Shown here: positions 16,705 to 26,515 of the stretch, piece by piece
Layout: each line of letters begins with the position of its first letter
How positions within the stretch are numbered: the stretch's first letter is position 1
NCBI RefSeq assembly: GCF_000372445.1
Contig: NZ_AQUY01000001.1
Location: forward strand, 699,553-763,552
Source: Corynebacterium ulceribovis DSM 45146
Lineage (GTDB): Bacteria; Actinomycetota; Actinomycetes; Mycobacteriales; Mycobacteriaceae
DNA length: 64,000 bases
Direction: 5' to 3'
The notes under the pieces: model-generated
The model's database searches: none
Told to the model about the DNA's origin: nothing
The model's input: the letters and a program-made list of their open reading frames with translations, nothing else
Position numbers and translations under genes: made by a program

Positions 16705-16805
16705 CGGTCATCCCTTCTTCTGCGTTCAGTTCTCCTTTCAATTGTGCGCCTTCCGCACGTTTTCTTCCACTTATTGACGTATTGGCGGCTACGCGGCTGA
16801 CCTGG

Positions 16806-18011
16806 CTATTCTTCCCCAGCGCGGTGTAAGTCACGTTCTGGTACTAATACGAATGCCGCGGCGGGGCTCACAGCGAGCAGTGCCCACATCGCTGGGAAGC
16901 CAACGGCGCCAACTAAAAGCCCGGCAACGGGTGGGGCGGCGGAGTAGACAATGTTCTGGAACGTGTTCTGCAGACCCATGCTGCGGCCCGACCACAGCGG
17001 CCCGGCGTATTCGGCAACTGCCGTAAACGCCAGGCCATTGTCGGCGACGGCACCGACGGATAGGCACACCATGGCGACGACTGCGAGTTCGGTCCAGCCG
17101 AGCCAGGACGCCCCGGCTACTACGACTGCAGACAGGAATGTGCCCCCGGCGACCCAGCGGATGGGGCGCATGCGGGAGTGGACGCGGTCGGAGATGAAGC
17201 CGCCGAGGGCGCGGCCACCGGCACCGAGGAACTGCGAGATAGTCACGAGCGCACCGGCGGTACCTGGCGTCCAGCCCAACGACATGAGCCACACCAACAT
17301 GAAACTGCCGACAGTGGACTGCGGCGCCGAGAGCAGCGCGGAGGTCATGTGGATGCGCATAAGGTAGTTCGAGCCCTGGTAGGGGCTGGCGGCGGCAAGT
17401 GCTTCGGCCTCACTGCCACGTTCTGGGCGGTCGGGGTCGCGGATAATGAGGATGCATGCCAGCGCCACCACAGCGGTGTAGCTGGTGGCGGTGACCAGTG
17501 CCCAGCCGATGCTGTAGTTTGCGGCGACAAAGGGCAACACCAATGCGCCGAGACCTGCGGCCAGCGGCTGTGCCATCTGCCGAATACCCATGGCGAGGCC
17601 ACGTTGGTGCGGCGGGTACCAGCCGGACACCACTCGGCCGGAGGCGGAGTTCACCGAGGCCGCGGCCATGCCGGACAGCAGCAGGCCGAAGGCGAGCATT
17701 AGCAGCTGGTCAAGGAATGCACCGGCAGCCGCAAGTGCACCGGAGACTGCAGTGAGCGACAGGCCAAGCCCCAGCACGAAACGCTCGCCGGTGCGGTCGA
17801 CTACCCAGCCCCACAGCACCAAGGTCAGCACAATGCCGATGGCGGGCAGGGACGTAACTAGCGCCGCAGTGGGCAGCGCCAACCCTGTCGCCGTCAGAGC
17901 GGGGATGAGGTAAGGCACACCCATGTGGAAGAGGGATGCACCGACTTGACCAACTGTGGACGTCGCCAAGATGACATGGCGATAGTTGCCCTGGTAGTTG
18001 GTCTGACTCAC
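16806..18011 (-). CDS. MFS transporter
   Basis: 401 residues with about 12 hydrophobic segments and the MFS loop motif VDRTGERFVLG between helices 2 and 3 and DRVHSRMRP between 8 and 9. The substrate cannot be told. The GTG start at 18011 has GGAGGA about 7 bases upstream and overlaps the TGA of the IclR gene (GTGA), so translation is coupled to the regulator. That coupling suggests the pump may be controlled by, or functionally linked to, the leucine-type regulator, for example as an exporter or importer of a branched-chain intermediate. This is inference only; in other corynebacteria I know the regulator without such a partner. Confidence 0.88.
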   Translation of the reverse strand: MSQTNYQGNYRHVILATSTVGQVGASLFHMGVPYLIPALTATGLALPTAALVTSLPAIGIVLTLVLWGWVVDRTGERFVLGLGLSLTAVSGALAAAGAFLDQLLMLAFGLLLSGMAAASVNSASGRVVSGWYPPHQRGLAMGIRQMAQPLAAGLGALVLPFVAANYSIGWALVTATSYTAVVALACILIIRDPDRPERGSEAEALAAASPYQGSNYLMRIHMTSALLSAPQSTVGSFMLVWLMSLGWTPGTAGALVTISQFLGAGGRALGGFISDRVHSRMRPIRWVAGGTFLSAVVVAGASWLGWTELAVVAMVCLSVGAVADNGLAFTAVAEYAGPLWSGRSMGLQNTFQNIVYSAAPPVAGLLVGAVGFPAMWALLAVSPAAAFVLVPERDLHRAGEE

Positions 18012-18709
18012 AGCTGTTCCTCCATGGTGCGGGCGGCTTCTAAAACTGCGGCGCCCCACGTGTCGAAGGGGGTGCCGGTGACGCGGTCGGCAGGGCCAGA
18101 AACTGACAAGGCTGCGATGATGGGGCCGCCTTGGTAGATGGCGGCCGATACCGACGCGAGGCCGACCTCACGTTCTGCCATGGTAGCTGCCCAGCCGTCA
18201 GCGGCTGCTGCCGCAACATCGTCGACAGTAAAGCTGGCGTCACTAAGCACCTGTTTTTGTAATTCGGGTGCGGCGCCGGCAAGTAGCACTCGCGCGGCGG
18301 ATCCGGCGGTCAGTGGTAGGCGCGCGCCGACGGGGACAACGTCGCGTAGGCCGGTGGTTGGCTCTAGGGAGGCGACGCAGACGCGCCAGGTGCCGTCCAG
18401 GATGTAGAGCTGGGCGGATTCTCCGGTGGCGGCAACGAGCTGTGGGAGCACTTTATTTGCTGCTTGCTGCAATACGGCAGGGGTGCTCGGCGCGAGTTCG
18501 AAGAGGGCGATGCCTGGTGCCCAGCGGCCGTTTGCGTCGCGGGTGAGGAAGCGGTGGCCTTCCAGTGCGGTGGCTAGGCGGTGCAAGGTGGCGCGGGGTA
18601 GGGAGGTGGCAGCGGCGAGTTCCGCCAGGTTCATGGGGTGTTGGTTGACGGTGTGCAAAATGCGGACGCATTTATCTAAGAGTTGAATACCGCTGCTATA
18701 CTGTTCCAC
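18008..18709 (-). CDS. ltbR: IclR family regulator (LtbR-like)
   Basis: 233 residues. N-terminal winged helix (about 1-60: SGIQLLDKCVRILHTV, then LAELAAATSLPRATLHRLATAL) and C-terminal IclR effector domain (AERE, SVSAAIYQGGPIIAALSVSGP). Divergent from leuC, the position of LtbR in C. glutamicum (repressor of leuB/leuCD) and Rv2989 in M. tuberculosis. It starts at GTG 18709 with no Shine-Dalgarno; TAATAT lies 6 bases upstream, so the transcript is probably leaderless. The -10 box falls inside an inverted repeat between the two genes, which would allow autoregulation. Confidence 0.88.
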   Translation of the reverse strand: MEQYSSGIQLLDKCVRILHTVNQHPMNLAELAAATSLPRATLHRLATALEGHRFLTRDANGRWAPGIALFELAPSTPAVLQQAANKVLPQLVAATGESAQLYILDGTWRVCVASLEPTTGLRDVVPVGARLPLTAGSAARVLLAGAAPELQKQVLSDASFTVDDVAAAAADGWAATMAEREVGLASVSAAIYQGGPIIAALSVSGPADRVTGTPFDTWGAAVLEAARTMEEQL

Positions 18710-18727
18710 AGAATGATATTAACATTC
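18694..18727. promoter_or_regulatory. Overlapping ltbR and leuC promoters with inverted repeat
   Basis: On the plus strand an extended -10, TGCTATACT (18694-18702), would start leuC transcription near 18709. On the minus strand TAATAT (complement of 18716-18721) stands 6 bases before the ltbR GTG. Between them GAATGATATTAACATTC (18711-18727) has 5-bp arms GAATG/CATTC around an AT-rich centre, a candidate LtbR operator. Bound there, a repressor would cover the ltbR -10 box and the leuC transcription start. Confidence 0.5.
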
Positions 18728-18784
18728 CAGTAGGTGAGATTCACCCCAGTCGCCTGCACCCAGTCGCACACAACGGAGGTAAAT

Positions 18785-20224
18785 ATGACCGCGACGAATC
18801 CGGCACCCCGCACGCTGGCCGAAAAAGTTTGGGACGCACACGTTGTCACCCCAGGTGAAAACGGTGGCCCCGACTTGCTGTACATTGACCTCCACCTCGT
18901 CCACGAAGTGACCTCCCCACAGGCCTTCGACGGACTGCGCCTGGCAGGCCGCCAAGTGCGCCGCCCAGACCTGACCATCGCCACCGAAGATCACAACGTC
19001 CCGACCGACGTGGCTGGCGGCAAACTGGACCTTATCGTTGAGCCAACCTCCCGCACCCAAATCGCCACCCTGCGGAAAAACTGCGAAGAATTCGGCGTTC
19101 ACCTCTACCCAATGGGGGATAAAGAACAAGGCATTGTGCACGTCGTTGGCCCGCAGCTGGGACTGACCCAGCCAGGCATGACCGTGGTGTGCGGTGACTC
19201 CCACACCTCCACCCACGGCGCATTTGGCTCCATCGCCTTTGGCATCGGCACCTCGGAAGTTGAGCACGTCCTGGCCACCCAGACGCTGCCACTGAAGCCA
19301 TTTAAGACCATGGCTGTGGAAGTATCCGGCACCTTGAAGCCAGGCGTGACTGCTAAGGACCTCATCCTGGCGGTTATCGCCAAGATTGGTACCAACGGCG
19401 CACAGGGCCACATCATCGAATACCGCGGCACCGCCGTTGAACAGCTCTCGATGGAAGGCCGGATGACCATCTGCAACATGTCGATTGAAGCAGGTGCCCG
19501 CGCCGGTATGGTCGCCCCAGACCAAACCACCTTCGACTACGTCCAAGGCCGCCCACACGCACCGCAGGGTGCCGACTGGGACGCCGCAGTTGAATACTGG
19601 AAGAGCTTGCCGACGGATACCGACGCCGAATTCGACACCGTCGTCGAAATCGATGGCGACGCGCTGGAACCATTCGTCACCTGGGGCACCAACCCAGGCC
19701 AGGGCATCTCCCTGGGTGAAGCGGTCCCAGATCCAGAACTGATGTCGGATGCTTCTGAGCGTGCCGCCGCGGAATCTGCACTGGAATACATGGACCTGAA
19801 GGCCGGCACCCCAATGCGCGACATCCCAGTCGACGTAGTGTTCCTCGGCTCCTGCACCAACGCCCGCATCGAAGACCTGCGCGCCGCCGCAGACGTGCTG
19901 CGCGGCCACAAAGTTGCCGACTCGGTGCAGATGCTGGTGGTCCCAGGCTCGGCGAAGGTTCGCGAACAGGCCATCGAAGAAGGCCTCGACGAAGTGTTTA
20001 CCGCCGCCGGAGCCGAATTCCGTCAACCAGGTTGCTCCATGTGCCTGGGCATGAACCCGGACCAGCTCAAGTCAGGCCAGCGCTCCGCCTCGACCTCTAA
20101 CCGCAACTTCGAAGGCCGACAGGGCAAGGGCGGCCGCACCCACCTTGTCAGCCCAGTCGTGGCTGCTGCTACCGCTGTCGTGGGCCGCTTCGCATCCCCG
20201 GCAGACCTGGCAGCAACGGTCTAA
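18785..20224 (+). CDS. leuC: 3-isopropylmalate dehydratase large subunit
   Basis: Aconitase-family large subunit that isomerises 2-isopropylmalate to 3-isopropylmalate in leucine biosynthesis, with a [4Fe-4S] cluster. 479 residues, normal length. Seen: [17 protein letters not shown], the substrate/cluster regions [28 protein letters not shown] and [11 protein letters not shown]; the three cluster Cys are those of SCTN and CSMC. The ATG at 18785 has GGAGG 7 bases upstream; an in-frame ATG at 18734 lies before the conserved start. Forms an operon with leuD 41 bases downstream and is divergent from ltbR. Confidence 0.97.
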   Translation: MTATNPAPRTLAEKVWDAHVVTPGENGGPDLLYIDLHLVHEVTSPQAFDGLRLAGRQVRRPDLTIATEDHNVPTDVAGGKLDLIVEPTSRTQIATLRKNCEEFGVHLYPMGDKEQGIVHVVGPQLGLTQPGMTVVCGDSHTSTHGAFGSIAFGIGTSEVEHVLATQTLPLKPFKTMAVEVSGTLKPGVTAKDLILAVIAKIGTNGAQGHIIEYRGTAVEQLSMEGRMTICNMSIEAGARAGMVAPDQTTFDYVQGRPHAPQGADWDAAVEYWKSLPTDTDAEFDTVVEIDGDALEPFVTWGTNPGQGISLGEAVPDPELMSDASERAAAESALEYMDLKAGTPMRDIPVDVVFLGSCTNARIEDLRAAADVLRGHKVADSVQMLVVPGSAKVREQAIEEGLDEVFTAAGAEFRQPGCSMCLGMNPDQLKSGQRSASTSNRNFEGRQGKGGRTHLVSPVVAAATAVVGRFASPADLAATV

Positions 20225-20265
20225 CGCCAACCACAACGTCGACAAGCACAATCTAAGGACCAAAA

Positions 20266-20862
20266 ATGGAAAAGTTTACTTCCCACTCTGGCGTCGCCGT
20301 TCCACTGCAGCGTTCGGCCGTTGACACCGACCAGATCATCCCAGCGGTATACCTCAAGCGCGTCACCCGCAGCGGTTTCGATGACGGCCTGTTTGCCCGC
20401 TGGCGCAAAGACGACGACTTCGTGCTGAACCAGGATGCGTACAAGAATGGTTCGATTCTGGTTGCAGGCCCGGACTTCGGTACTGGTTCCTCCCGTGAAC
20501 ACGCCGTCTGGGCGCTGATGGACTACGGCTTCCGCGTCGTGTTTTCCTCCCGCTTCGCCGATATTTTCCGGGGCAACGCTGGCAAAGCAGGACTGCTGGC
20601 AGCGCAAATGGAACAAGGCGACATTGAACAGCTGTGGAAGCACCTGGAAAACAACCCAGGCGCATCCCTGACCGTCAACCTGGAAACCCGCACTGTTGAA
20701 TCCGACGGCGACGACCCGCTGATGCTGCCATTCGATGTCGACGACTACACCCGCTGGCGGCTGATGGAAGGCCTCGATGACATTTCGCTGACCCTGCGCA
20801 ATGAAGCAGACATCGAACAGTACGAAGCGAAGCGGCCTGCGTTTAAGCCAACTACCCGCTAA
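20266..20862 (+). CDS. leuD: 3-isopropylmalate dehydratase small subunit
   Basis: 198 residues, the normal length. The N-terminus [18 protein letters not shown] and the loop [17 protein letters not shown] are the signature of the swivelling small subunit that completes the LeuC active site. It follows leuC on the same strand in the usual order. Its stop is followed by a hairpin at 20923-20952. Confidence 0.97.
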   Translation: MEKFTSHSGVAVPLQRSAVDTDQIIPAVYLKRVTRSGFDDGLFARWRKDDDFVLNQDAYKNGSILVAGPDFGTGSSREHAVWALMDYGFRVVFSSRFADIFRGNAGKAGLLAAQMEQGDIEQLWKHLENNPGASLTVNLETRTVESDGDDPLMLPFDVDDYTRWRLMEGLDDISLTLRNEADIEQYEAKRPAFKPTTR

Positions 20863-20922
20863 CTCGCGAAGCGGACGGTCGGCGCAGCAACCGTGTGGTG
20901 ATGCGGCCGTGGCTGGACAATG

Positions 20923-20952
20923 GGGCAGGGAAGTGAAAATGCTTGCCTGCCC
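20923..20952 (+). terminator. Hairpin between leuD and hupB
   Basis: GGGCAGG (20923-20929) pairs with CCTGCCC (20946-20952), extended inside by AAG/CTT after one mismatch. There is no T-run after it, so it may be an attenuating or RNA-stabilising structure rather than a terminator. Confidence 0.4.
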
Positions 20953-21039
20953 TGCGACTTGGCGGTACTCGCGTTAGTGTGAGAGCTGAAAATACAGCGA
21001 AAAGGGCGTTAGCAGCCCACACACAGGTAAAGGGCCGTC

Positions 21040-21393
21040 ATGAACAAAGCGGATCTGATTGCGGAACTGGCAACCCGGCTCGACGGAAACCAACGAACCG
21101 CCACCGCCGCCGTGGAAAACATGCTGGACATCATCGTCCGCACCGTCGCCGCCGGAGAATCCATCACCATCATGGGCTTCGGCACCTTTGAACGACGTGA
21201 ACGCGCCACCCGCACCGCACGCAACCCGCACACCGGTGAAACCATCAAAGTGCCTGCGACCCTAGCCCCAGCCTTCCGGCCTGGGAACTACTTCCGCGAA
21301 GTAGTTCGCGACGGAATCGACAACGTCGAAAGCTCAGACGGCTCCGAAATCCTCGTCCGGCGCAGCAGCTCCCACGCCGGATTCGGAAAGTAA
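21040..21393 (+). CDS. hupB: HU-family nucleoid protein
   Basis: 117 residues with the HU fold: [13 protein letters not shown] at the start, [22 protein letters not shown] in the DNA-binding arm region and [13 protein letters not shown] at the end of the core (about residue 90). Mycobacterial HupB continues with a long Lys/Ala/Pro-rich histone-like tail; this protein instead has about 25 residues that are Ser-rich and partly acidic. A DnaA-independent housekeeping role in compaction is expected. The position between leuD and a convergent mutT1 is as in M. tuberculosis. Confidence 0.95.
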   Translation: MNKADLIAELATRLDGNQRTATAAVENMLDIIVRTVAAGESITIMGFGTFERRERATRTARNPHTGETIKVPATLAPAFRPGNYFREVVRDGIDNVESSDGSEILVRRSSSHAGFGK

Positions 21394-21416
21394 ACCTTCC
21401 GTCGGACGGTTTACTT
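21388..21416. terminator. Bidirectional terminator between hupB and mutT1
   Basis: AAGTAAACC (21388-21396) pairs perfectly with GGTTTACTT (21408-21416). The stem includes the TAA of hupB and the stop codon of the converging mutT1, so one hairpin serves both genes. Confidence 0.65.
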
Positions 21417-22406
21417 CACCGGCAGGACCGACTCCACATAGTCAGCGCCGACCAACTGGCCCTGGCTAAACGACAGCACCCACACCGAGCCCTTCTTCGC
21501 TGGGAACTCTTCCATCGGCAACGTGCCATTAGCCGACAACCACGCAATCATCTCCGGGATGACTGTGCCTTGGCCACAAATCACTGACGTGCCTCCTTCA
21601 GCCACCACCTGCTGGAAACGATTCTGCGCGGACACCATCTGCTCTATCCACGCGATATCACCAAAGAGCGGGTCGACAACAACCGGCAGCCCCAATTCGT
21701 CAGCAAGCGGGGAGACAGTAGTAATGCACCGGTCTGGCTCTGCCGAATACACCCGATCCGGGCAAAACGCCTGCAAGGTGGTGGCGAGCATTTCCGCTTG
21801 GCGGCGGCCCTTCTTATCCAGCGGACGCAGGTTATCGTCGCCCATCCAGGTTTTGCGCTGCAGTGCACGGCCATGACGCACATACAACACGCGCGCATCA
21901 ACCACGAGGTCAAACCGCTTCTTCGCCTTATCCAGCACACCGGCATCCAAGTCGTAGCTCAGCAGATCACGGGCCTGGTCAATGGGCAACCACCGAATCT
22001 CATCAACTTCGTCGTTGGGCACAAACTCGCCGCCGGTGACTTCCGCAGTCCAGTACCACACAATTTTCGTGCGGTCGCCGACCGCATAGCTGACCTTGCC
22101 GAGCAGCTTCGACATCCGAATGTCGTAGCCAGTTTCCTCGGAAATTTCCCGCTGCGCCGTCTGAATCAGGTTCTCACCCGGATCCAATTTGCCCTTCGCC
22201 AGTGACCAATCGTCGTAATGCGGCCGGTGAATAACAGCAACTTCAATGCTGGCCGGGTTCTCCCGGTCGCCGCGCCACAACACTGCGCCGGCAGCGAAAG
22301 TCGGACGGGGCAGCCCCATACTCGGATCTTTCGGAATTGCCTGGTGGCGGCCGGTGAGGACGCGTTCGTTCTCGTTGTCTTTGTCAGTTTCATGGCTGTG
22401 CGGCAT
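21411..22406 (-). CDS. mutT1: Nudix hydrolase fused to a histidine phosphatase domain (MutT1 type)
   Basis: 331 residues. The N-terminal Nudix box is [23 protein letters not shown] (about residues 72-94). The C-terminal half is a histidine phosphatase with [10 protein letters not shown] (about 172) and the later catalytic region. The same two-domain arrangement is found in mycobacterial MutT1 (Rv2985), which hydrolyses 8-oxo-(d)GTP and related diphosphates. The gene neighbours also match. TAGGCT lies 7 bases before the ATG, suggesting a leaderless transcript. Confidence 0.92.
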   Translation of the reverse strand: MPHSHETDKDNENERVLTGRHQAIPKDPSMGLPRPTFAAGAVLWRGDRENPASIEVAVIHRPHYDDWSLAKGKLDPGENLIQTAQREISEETGYDIRMSKLLGKVSYAVGDRTKIVWYWTAEVTGGEFVPNDEVDEIRWLPIDQARDLLSYDLDAGVLDKAKKRFDLVVDARVLYVRHGRALQRKTWMGDDNLRPLDKKGRRQAEMLATTLQAFCPDRVYSAEPDRCITTVSPLADELGLPVVVDPLFGDIAWIEQMVSAQNRFQQVVAEGGTSVICGQGTVIPEMIAWLSANGTLPMEEFPAKKGSVWVLSFSQGQLVGADYVESVLPVK

Positions 22407-22479
22407 ACATACAAGCCTACGGGTGTTTACTCACGTTAAGCTAGGTGACACATCCATACTGTGGCGAAAGGGAAGCGAA

Positions 22480-23478
22480 ATGGTGGACATTGCTGTCATG
22501 GGCGCCGGCTCATGGGGGACCGTGCTGGCAAAAGTGTTCGCCGATGCTGGCAACCCCGTCACCTTGTGGGCCCGCCGCGAAGAACTCGCCGCACACATCA
22601 ACAACGACCATCAAAACCCGGACTATTTACCGGAATTGACGCTGCCGGACAATATTGTTGCCACCACTGACGGCGCCGAAGCGCTCGCCGGCCGCGACAT
22701 TGTGGTCCTCGCCGTGCCCTCCCAAACGCTGCGCAGCAACCTAGAACGCTGGGCAACAATCATCCCCAATAAAGCCACAATCCTCTCGCTAGCCAAAGGC
22801 ATCGAACAGGACAGCCTGAAGCGAATGAGCCAAATCGTTGAAGAAGTCGGCGGCATCGAAACGGAACGCATCGCAGTGCTATCCGGGCCGAACTTGGCGC
22901 GGGAGGTGGGGCAGGAGCAGCCCGCTGCCACCGTCATTGCCTGCAGCGACGAAAACCGGGCGAAATTAGTGCAGTCCGCCCTGGCCGCGCCCTACTTCCG
23001 GCCCTATACCAACACCGATGTGGTTGGCTGTGAAATCGGCGGCGCCACCAAAAACGTCATTGCGCTGGCGTGCGGTATGGCCACCGGTAAAGGCCTCGGC
23101 GCGAACACTCTCGCCACGCTCATTACCCGCGGCCTTGCCGAAACCACCCGCCTCGGTGACGCTCTCGGTGCGAACCCGCGGACCTTCGCTGGGCTCGCTG
23201 GCCTCGGTGACCTCGTTGCCACCTGTACTTCCGAACTGTCCCGTAACCGCACTTTCGGCTACCGCCTAGGCCAAGGCGAAACGATGGCGCAGGCGCAGGA
23301 AGCTACGCACGGCCAGGTGGCTGAAGGCGTGGTGTCCTCCGAGTCGATTCACCGCCTTGCGCAGCAACATGGTGTGGAAATGCCGATTACCCAGGCCGTG
23401 CACGCAGTCTGCCACGAAGGCCTCAACGTCGATGACATGGTCACCATGTTGATGGGGCGCAGCCGCAAACCGGAGTAA
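22480..23478 (+). CDS. gpsA: NAD(P)-dependent glycerol-3-phosphate dehydrogenase
   Basis: 332 residues. Reduces dihydroxyacetone phosphate to sn-glycerol-3-phosphate for phospholipid synthesis. The Rossmann motif [10 protein letters not shown] begins at residue 7; [13 protein letters not shown]-like, [25 protein letters not shown] and [12 protein letters not shown] are family signatures. The ATG at 22480 has GGAAG upstream; longer in-frame starts would add 78 residues of antisense-like sequence and are rejected. ddl follows 20 bases downstream, as in mycobacteria. Confidence 0.96.
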   Translation: MVDIAVMGAGSWGTVLAKVFADAGNPVTLWARREELAAHINNDHQNPDYLPELTLPDNIVATTDGAEALAGRDIVVLAVPSQTLRSNLERWATIIPNKATILSLAKGIEQDSLKRMSQIVEEVGGIETERIAVLSGPNLAREVGQEQPAATVIACSDENRAKLVQSALAAPYFRPYTNTDVVGCEIGGATKNVIALACGMATGKGLGANTLATLITRGLAETTRLGDALGANPRTFAGLAGLGDLVATCTSELSRNRTFGYRLGQGETMAQAQEATHGQVAEGVVSSESIHRLAQQHGVEMPITQAVHAVCHEGLNVDDMVTMLMGRSRKPE

Positions 23479-23498
23479 ACACGGAGTAAGCTGCCCAC

Positions 23499-24599
23499 AT
23501 GACTGATTCCCGCACAACAGTCGCCGTGGTGTACGGCGGCCGAAGCCCTGAGCACGAAGTGTCCTGTGTCTCCGCCGGAGCGATTATGTCGCACCTGGAC
23601 GCCGACAAGTACAGAATTGTGCCCATCGCCATCACCCGCGCAGGCGTGTGGACCCTCGGCACCACCGACACCACCGCCCTGACCCGCCAGGGCCGCACCA
23701 TGCCACAGGTGCGTGATGACGGAAGCGAGATCATTTTCTCCCACAACCCAGCACGCGCCGGGGAAATCCGCAGCATCACCGGTGAACTCATCGACACCAT
23801 CGATGTCGTATTCCCAGCGCTCCACGGCCCCGACGGGGAAGACGGCACCATCCAAGGCTTCTTTGAACTGGCAGGCGTGCCCTATGTCGGCGCGGGTGTG
23901 CTGTGCTCGGCAGCTGGCATGGACAAGGAATACACCAAACGACTGCTTGCGCAGGGCGGCATCCCCGTAGGGCAGCAAGTGTTTGTCGACAGCATTGACG
24001 ATGTACCACTGGAGCAGATTCATGCGCTTGGGCTGCCGGTGTTCGTCAAACCGGCGCGCGGCGGTTCCTCCATCGGCATTTCGAAAGTCGATGACTGGGC
24101 GCAGCTCGACGCCGCGATGCAGGAAGCCTTCGCTCACGACGACAAGGTTTTGGTTGAAGCGAACCTAGTCGGCGACGAAGTCGAATGCGGTGTGCTGCAA
24201 CACCCAGACGGAACGCTGACTGCATCCGTGCCATCGCGCCTGCTGGATACGGAAAGCGGCGATGAAGGCTTCTACGGCTTCGACGCAAAATACTTAGACA
24301 ATGTGGTCACCGCCGAGATCCCGGCGACTTTGCCTGAAGGCATGACGGAGCAGGTCCAAGATATGGCGAAGCGGGCGTTTCGCATTCTCGACGGCGAAGG
24401 GCTCTCCCGCGTGGACTTCTTTGTCACCGACAATGGGCCAGTGATTAATGAAGTCAACACACTGCCGGGCTTCACCCCAATTTCGATGTACCCGCAGATG
24501 ATGGCGGCCAGCGGCGTTGCTTACGACGTATTGCTGGACACCTTGGTGCAGCGCGCTTTGGTGCGGTACCGCCAAGTCGAGCGGCTGCACGAACAGTAG
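23499..24599 (+). CDS. ddl: D-alanine--D-alanine ligase
   Basis: 366 residues, ATP-grasp ligase making D-Ala-D-Ala for peptidoglycan. Seen: VVYGGRSPEHEVS near the N-terminus, HGPDGEDGTIQG, FVKPARGGSSIGI (ATP-binding loop), EVECGVL, and the C-terminal NEVNTLPGFTPISMYP with metal ligands. TAAGCT lies 6 bases before the ATG and no Shine-Dalgarno is seen, so a separate leaderless promoter inside the gpsA-ddl gap is likely. Confidence 0.96.
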   Translation: MTDSRTTVAVVYGGRSPEHEVSCVSAGAIMSHLDADKYRIVPIAITRAGVWTLGTTDTTALTRQGRTMPQVRDDGSEIIFSHNPARAGEIRSITGELIDTIDVVFPALHGPDGEDGTIQGFFELAGVPYVGAGVLCSAAGMDKEYTKRLLAQGGIPVGQQVFVDSIDDVPLEQIHALGLPVFVKPARGGSSIGISKVDDWAQLDAAMQEAFAHDDKVLVEANLVGDEVECGVLQHPDGTLTASVPSRLLDTESGDEGFYGFDAKYLDNVVTAEIPATLPEGMTEQVQDMAKRAFRILDGEGLSRVDFFVTDNGPVINEVNTLPGFTPISMYPQMMAASGVAYDVLLDTLVQRALVRYRQVERLHEQ

Positions 24600-24605
24600 C
24601 CCGAC

Positions 24606-25529
24606 TTACTGGCCAGTTTTCTCCAGATTCGCGGCGATCGCATCGGACATCGCCGTGATGACGGTGTCACCTGCCGCATTCGGCATCGACAACGCCACAT
24701 ACTGCGCCCGGTCGACGGTGTACCACACACTCGAGGTCAAACCATTCGCCAGCTTGGTTTCCTCAAACCACACCACATCGTTGACCTGCTGCACCTGCTC
24801 ACCAGCTTTGTAGTTCGCAGGCGCATCGACACCACACTTGACAACAATTGGCTCCACGCCCGGGGCAATCCACGCCATCGCGCCACCGGCGGTGTAATCG
24901 TCAACAAGCTCATAGTCGCCCATCTTCTTCGGCAGGGACGCCTTCATCTGGGCACACTTCGTGTCATCCTTCGCGGTGACATCCGACAGTGGCACCGGTG
25001 CGGTCTCTACCGGCGTATCAATGGCAACGTCGCCATCGCGCAGCGCCTTTTCCAGGTCCTTGAGCACATTGACGTCACGGCTCGCGGTCACCGCCACCGA
25101 CGGGGTCTGCGACACCAAGTAGTAGGTCGCCAAATCCGAGCCTGGGGTGGTGTCGAACACCGGCAGCCACTTCAAACCATCGTTGTCCGTCAGCAGCGAC
25201 AATTCGTTGTACTGCTCGGGGCGCTGCACACCACAGCGCAACGTGATCTGATCATCAGTAGTGCGCGTCCACGCCGCCACACCTGCCGGCGCCGGATCCA
25301 GAATGTCCTGGCGGTCATACTTACCTAATTTGTCCGGCAACTGCGCCATCAACGCCGAACACTGCGGCGAATCGGCCTGCGGCGACCCAATATCACTCAG
25401 AGCCACCGGCTGGTTCGTCGCACGTTCGTAAACAAACTTGCCCGCAACCAGCACCACAACCAAAAAAGTCAACGCCACACCAAGCGCAGCCCAAGCCCCC
25501 CAGCGACGGGGCGAATCTGAAGTAGTCAT
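24606..25529 (-). CDS. Membrane-anchored DUF3515 protein with two domain copies
   Basis: 307 residues. One N-terminal membrane segment (about 12-32) places the rest outside. Two repeats resemble DUF3515: the first has CSALMAQLPDKLGKYDR, then AAWTR and LRCGVQRP; the second has CAQMKASLPKKMGDYEL, then MAWIAPG and VKCGVDAP. Each repeat carries two Cys that could form a disulfide. DUF3515 proteins are usually about half this length with a single copy; the function is unknown. Convergent with ddl and divergent from thiL, the place of Rv2980 in M. tuberculosis. TACACT lies 6 bases before the ATG. Confidence 0.85.
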   Translation of the reverse strand: MTTSDSPRRWGAWAALGVALTFLVVVLVAGKFVYERATNQPVALSDIGSPQADSPQCSALMAQLPDKLGKYDRQDILDPAPAGVAAWTRTTDDQITLRCGVQRPEQYNELSLLTDNDGLKWLPVFDTTPGSDLATYYLVSQTPSVAVTASRDVNVLKDLEKALRDGDVAIDTPVETAPVPLSDVTAKDDTKCAQMKASLPKKMGDYELVDDYTAGGAMAWIAPGVEPIVVKCGVDAPANYKAGEQVQQVNDVVWFEETKLANGLTSSVWYTVDRAQYVALSMPNAAGDTVITAMSDAIAANLEKTGQ

Positions 25530-25552
25530 GCCCAAAGTGTACAAATAGCTCT

Positions 25553-26515
25553 ATGACCACGATCCGCGAAGCTGGCGAAGCCGGCACCATTGACGTCATC
25601 CGCGCGGCATCCCCGTCGAAAATCAACGGCGACGATGCTGCAGTCCTAGCGCTCGCCACCCCCAACTCGCGCACCGTCGTCGCCACCGACATGCTCGTGG
25701 AAAACAGGCACTTCCGCCTCGACTGGTCCACCCCAGAAGAAATCGGCGCGAAAGCCGCCATCCAGAACATCGCCGACATTGAAGCGATGGGCGCCCGGCC
25801 AATCGCCCTGCTGCTCGGCCTATCCGCACCGGGCGAGATGGACCTGACCGTCGTCGAAGGCATCGCCAACGGCATCAATGACGTCGTGCACCGCTGCAAC
25901 GCCGAACTCGTCGGCGGCGACGTCGTCGGCGGGGAACAACTCGTGCTGTCCATCACCGCGCTCGGCGAACTCGGTGGCCCCGCACACCCCCTCAACCTCG
26001 ACCGCGCCCAACGCGGCGACATTGTGGTGGCCGCCGGACAAATTGGCTACAGCGCCGCTGGCCTGGCCTTATTGACGCATTTCGGGGACCGATCCGCGAT
26101 TCCGGACGACCCACGCCTGCAAAAACTAGTCCGCGCCCACACCGTGCCGGACTTCGCATTCGGCCGCGGCAATGTCGCCCGGGCCGCTGGCGCCCACGCC
26201 ATGACCGACAACTCCGACGGCCTTATCCAAGACCTCGGCGTCATTGCCGATGCCTCGCTGGTGTCAATCAACGTCACCGCCAGCGCCATCGCACCCGACG
26301 AGAACCTGCAAGCAGCCGGCGACGTACTGGGCATGGACCCGTGGGAATGGGTACTTGGCGGTGGGGAAGACCACACCATTTTGGCCACCACAAAACTAGC
26401 GGCGCCCTCCGGCTTCCGTGAGATAGGGAAAGTTGTATCCGCGCGCGACTCCGCCGCGCATGTCACCCTCGACGGCAATATCCCACCGGTGACCACCGGA
26501 TGGAGCAGCTTCTAA
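25553..26515 (+). CDS. thiL: Thiamine-monophosphate kinase
   Basis: 320 residues. Phosphorylates thiamine monophosphate to thiamine diphosphate. Metal and ATP motifs: GDDAAVLA near residue 23, [35 protein letters not shown] and [11 protein letters not shown], all in family order. The gap to the divergent DUF3515 gene is only 23 bases and the two promoters must overlap there (TACAAA is 7 bases before this ATG). It overlaps ung by one base. Confidence 0.96.
   Translation: MTTIREAGEAGTIDVIRAASPSKINGDDAAVLALATPNSRTVVATDMLVENRHFRLDWSTPEEIGAKAAIQNIADIEAMGARPIALLLGLSAPGEMDLTVVEGIANGINDVVHRCNAELVGGDVVGGEQLVLSITALGELGGPAHPLNLDRAQRGDIVVAAGQIGYSAAGLALLTHFGDRSAIPDDPRLQKLVRAHTVPDFAFGRGNVARAAGAHAMTDNSDGLIQDLGVIADASLVSINVTASAIAPDENLQAAGDVLGMDPWEWVLGGGEDHTILATTKLAAPSGFREIGKVVSARDSAAHVTLDGNIPPVTTGWSSF

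Noticed and set aside
16705-16711. ATG at 16711 as pflB start
   Set aside because: It is out of frame with the pflB core; the in-frame TTG at 16704 has its own Shine-Dalgarno.
18734-18784. Earlier in-frame ATG for leuC or a leader peptide
   Set aside because: GGAGG lies before the ATG at 18785, the conserved LeuC N-terminus begins there, and no run of Leu codons is present for attenuation.
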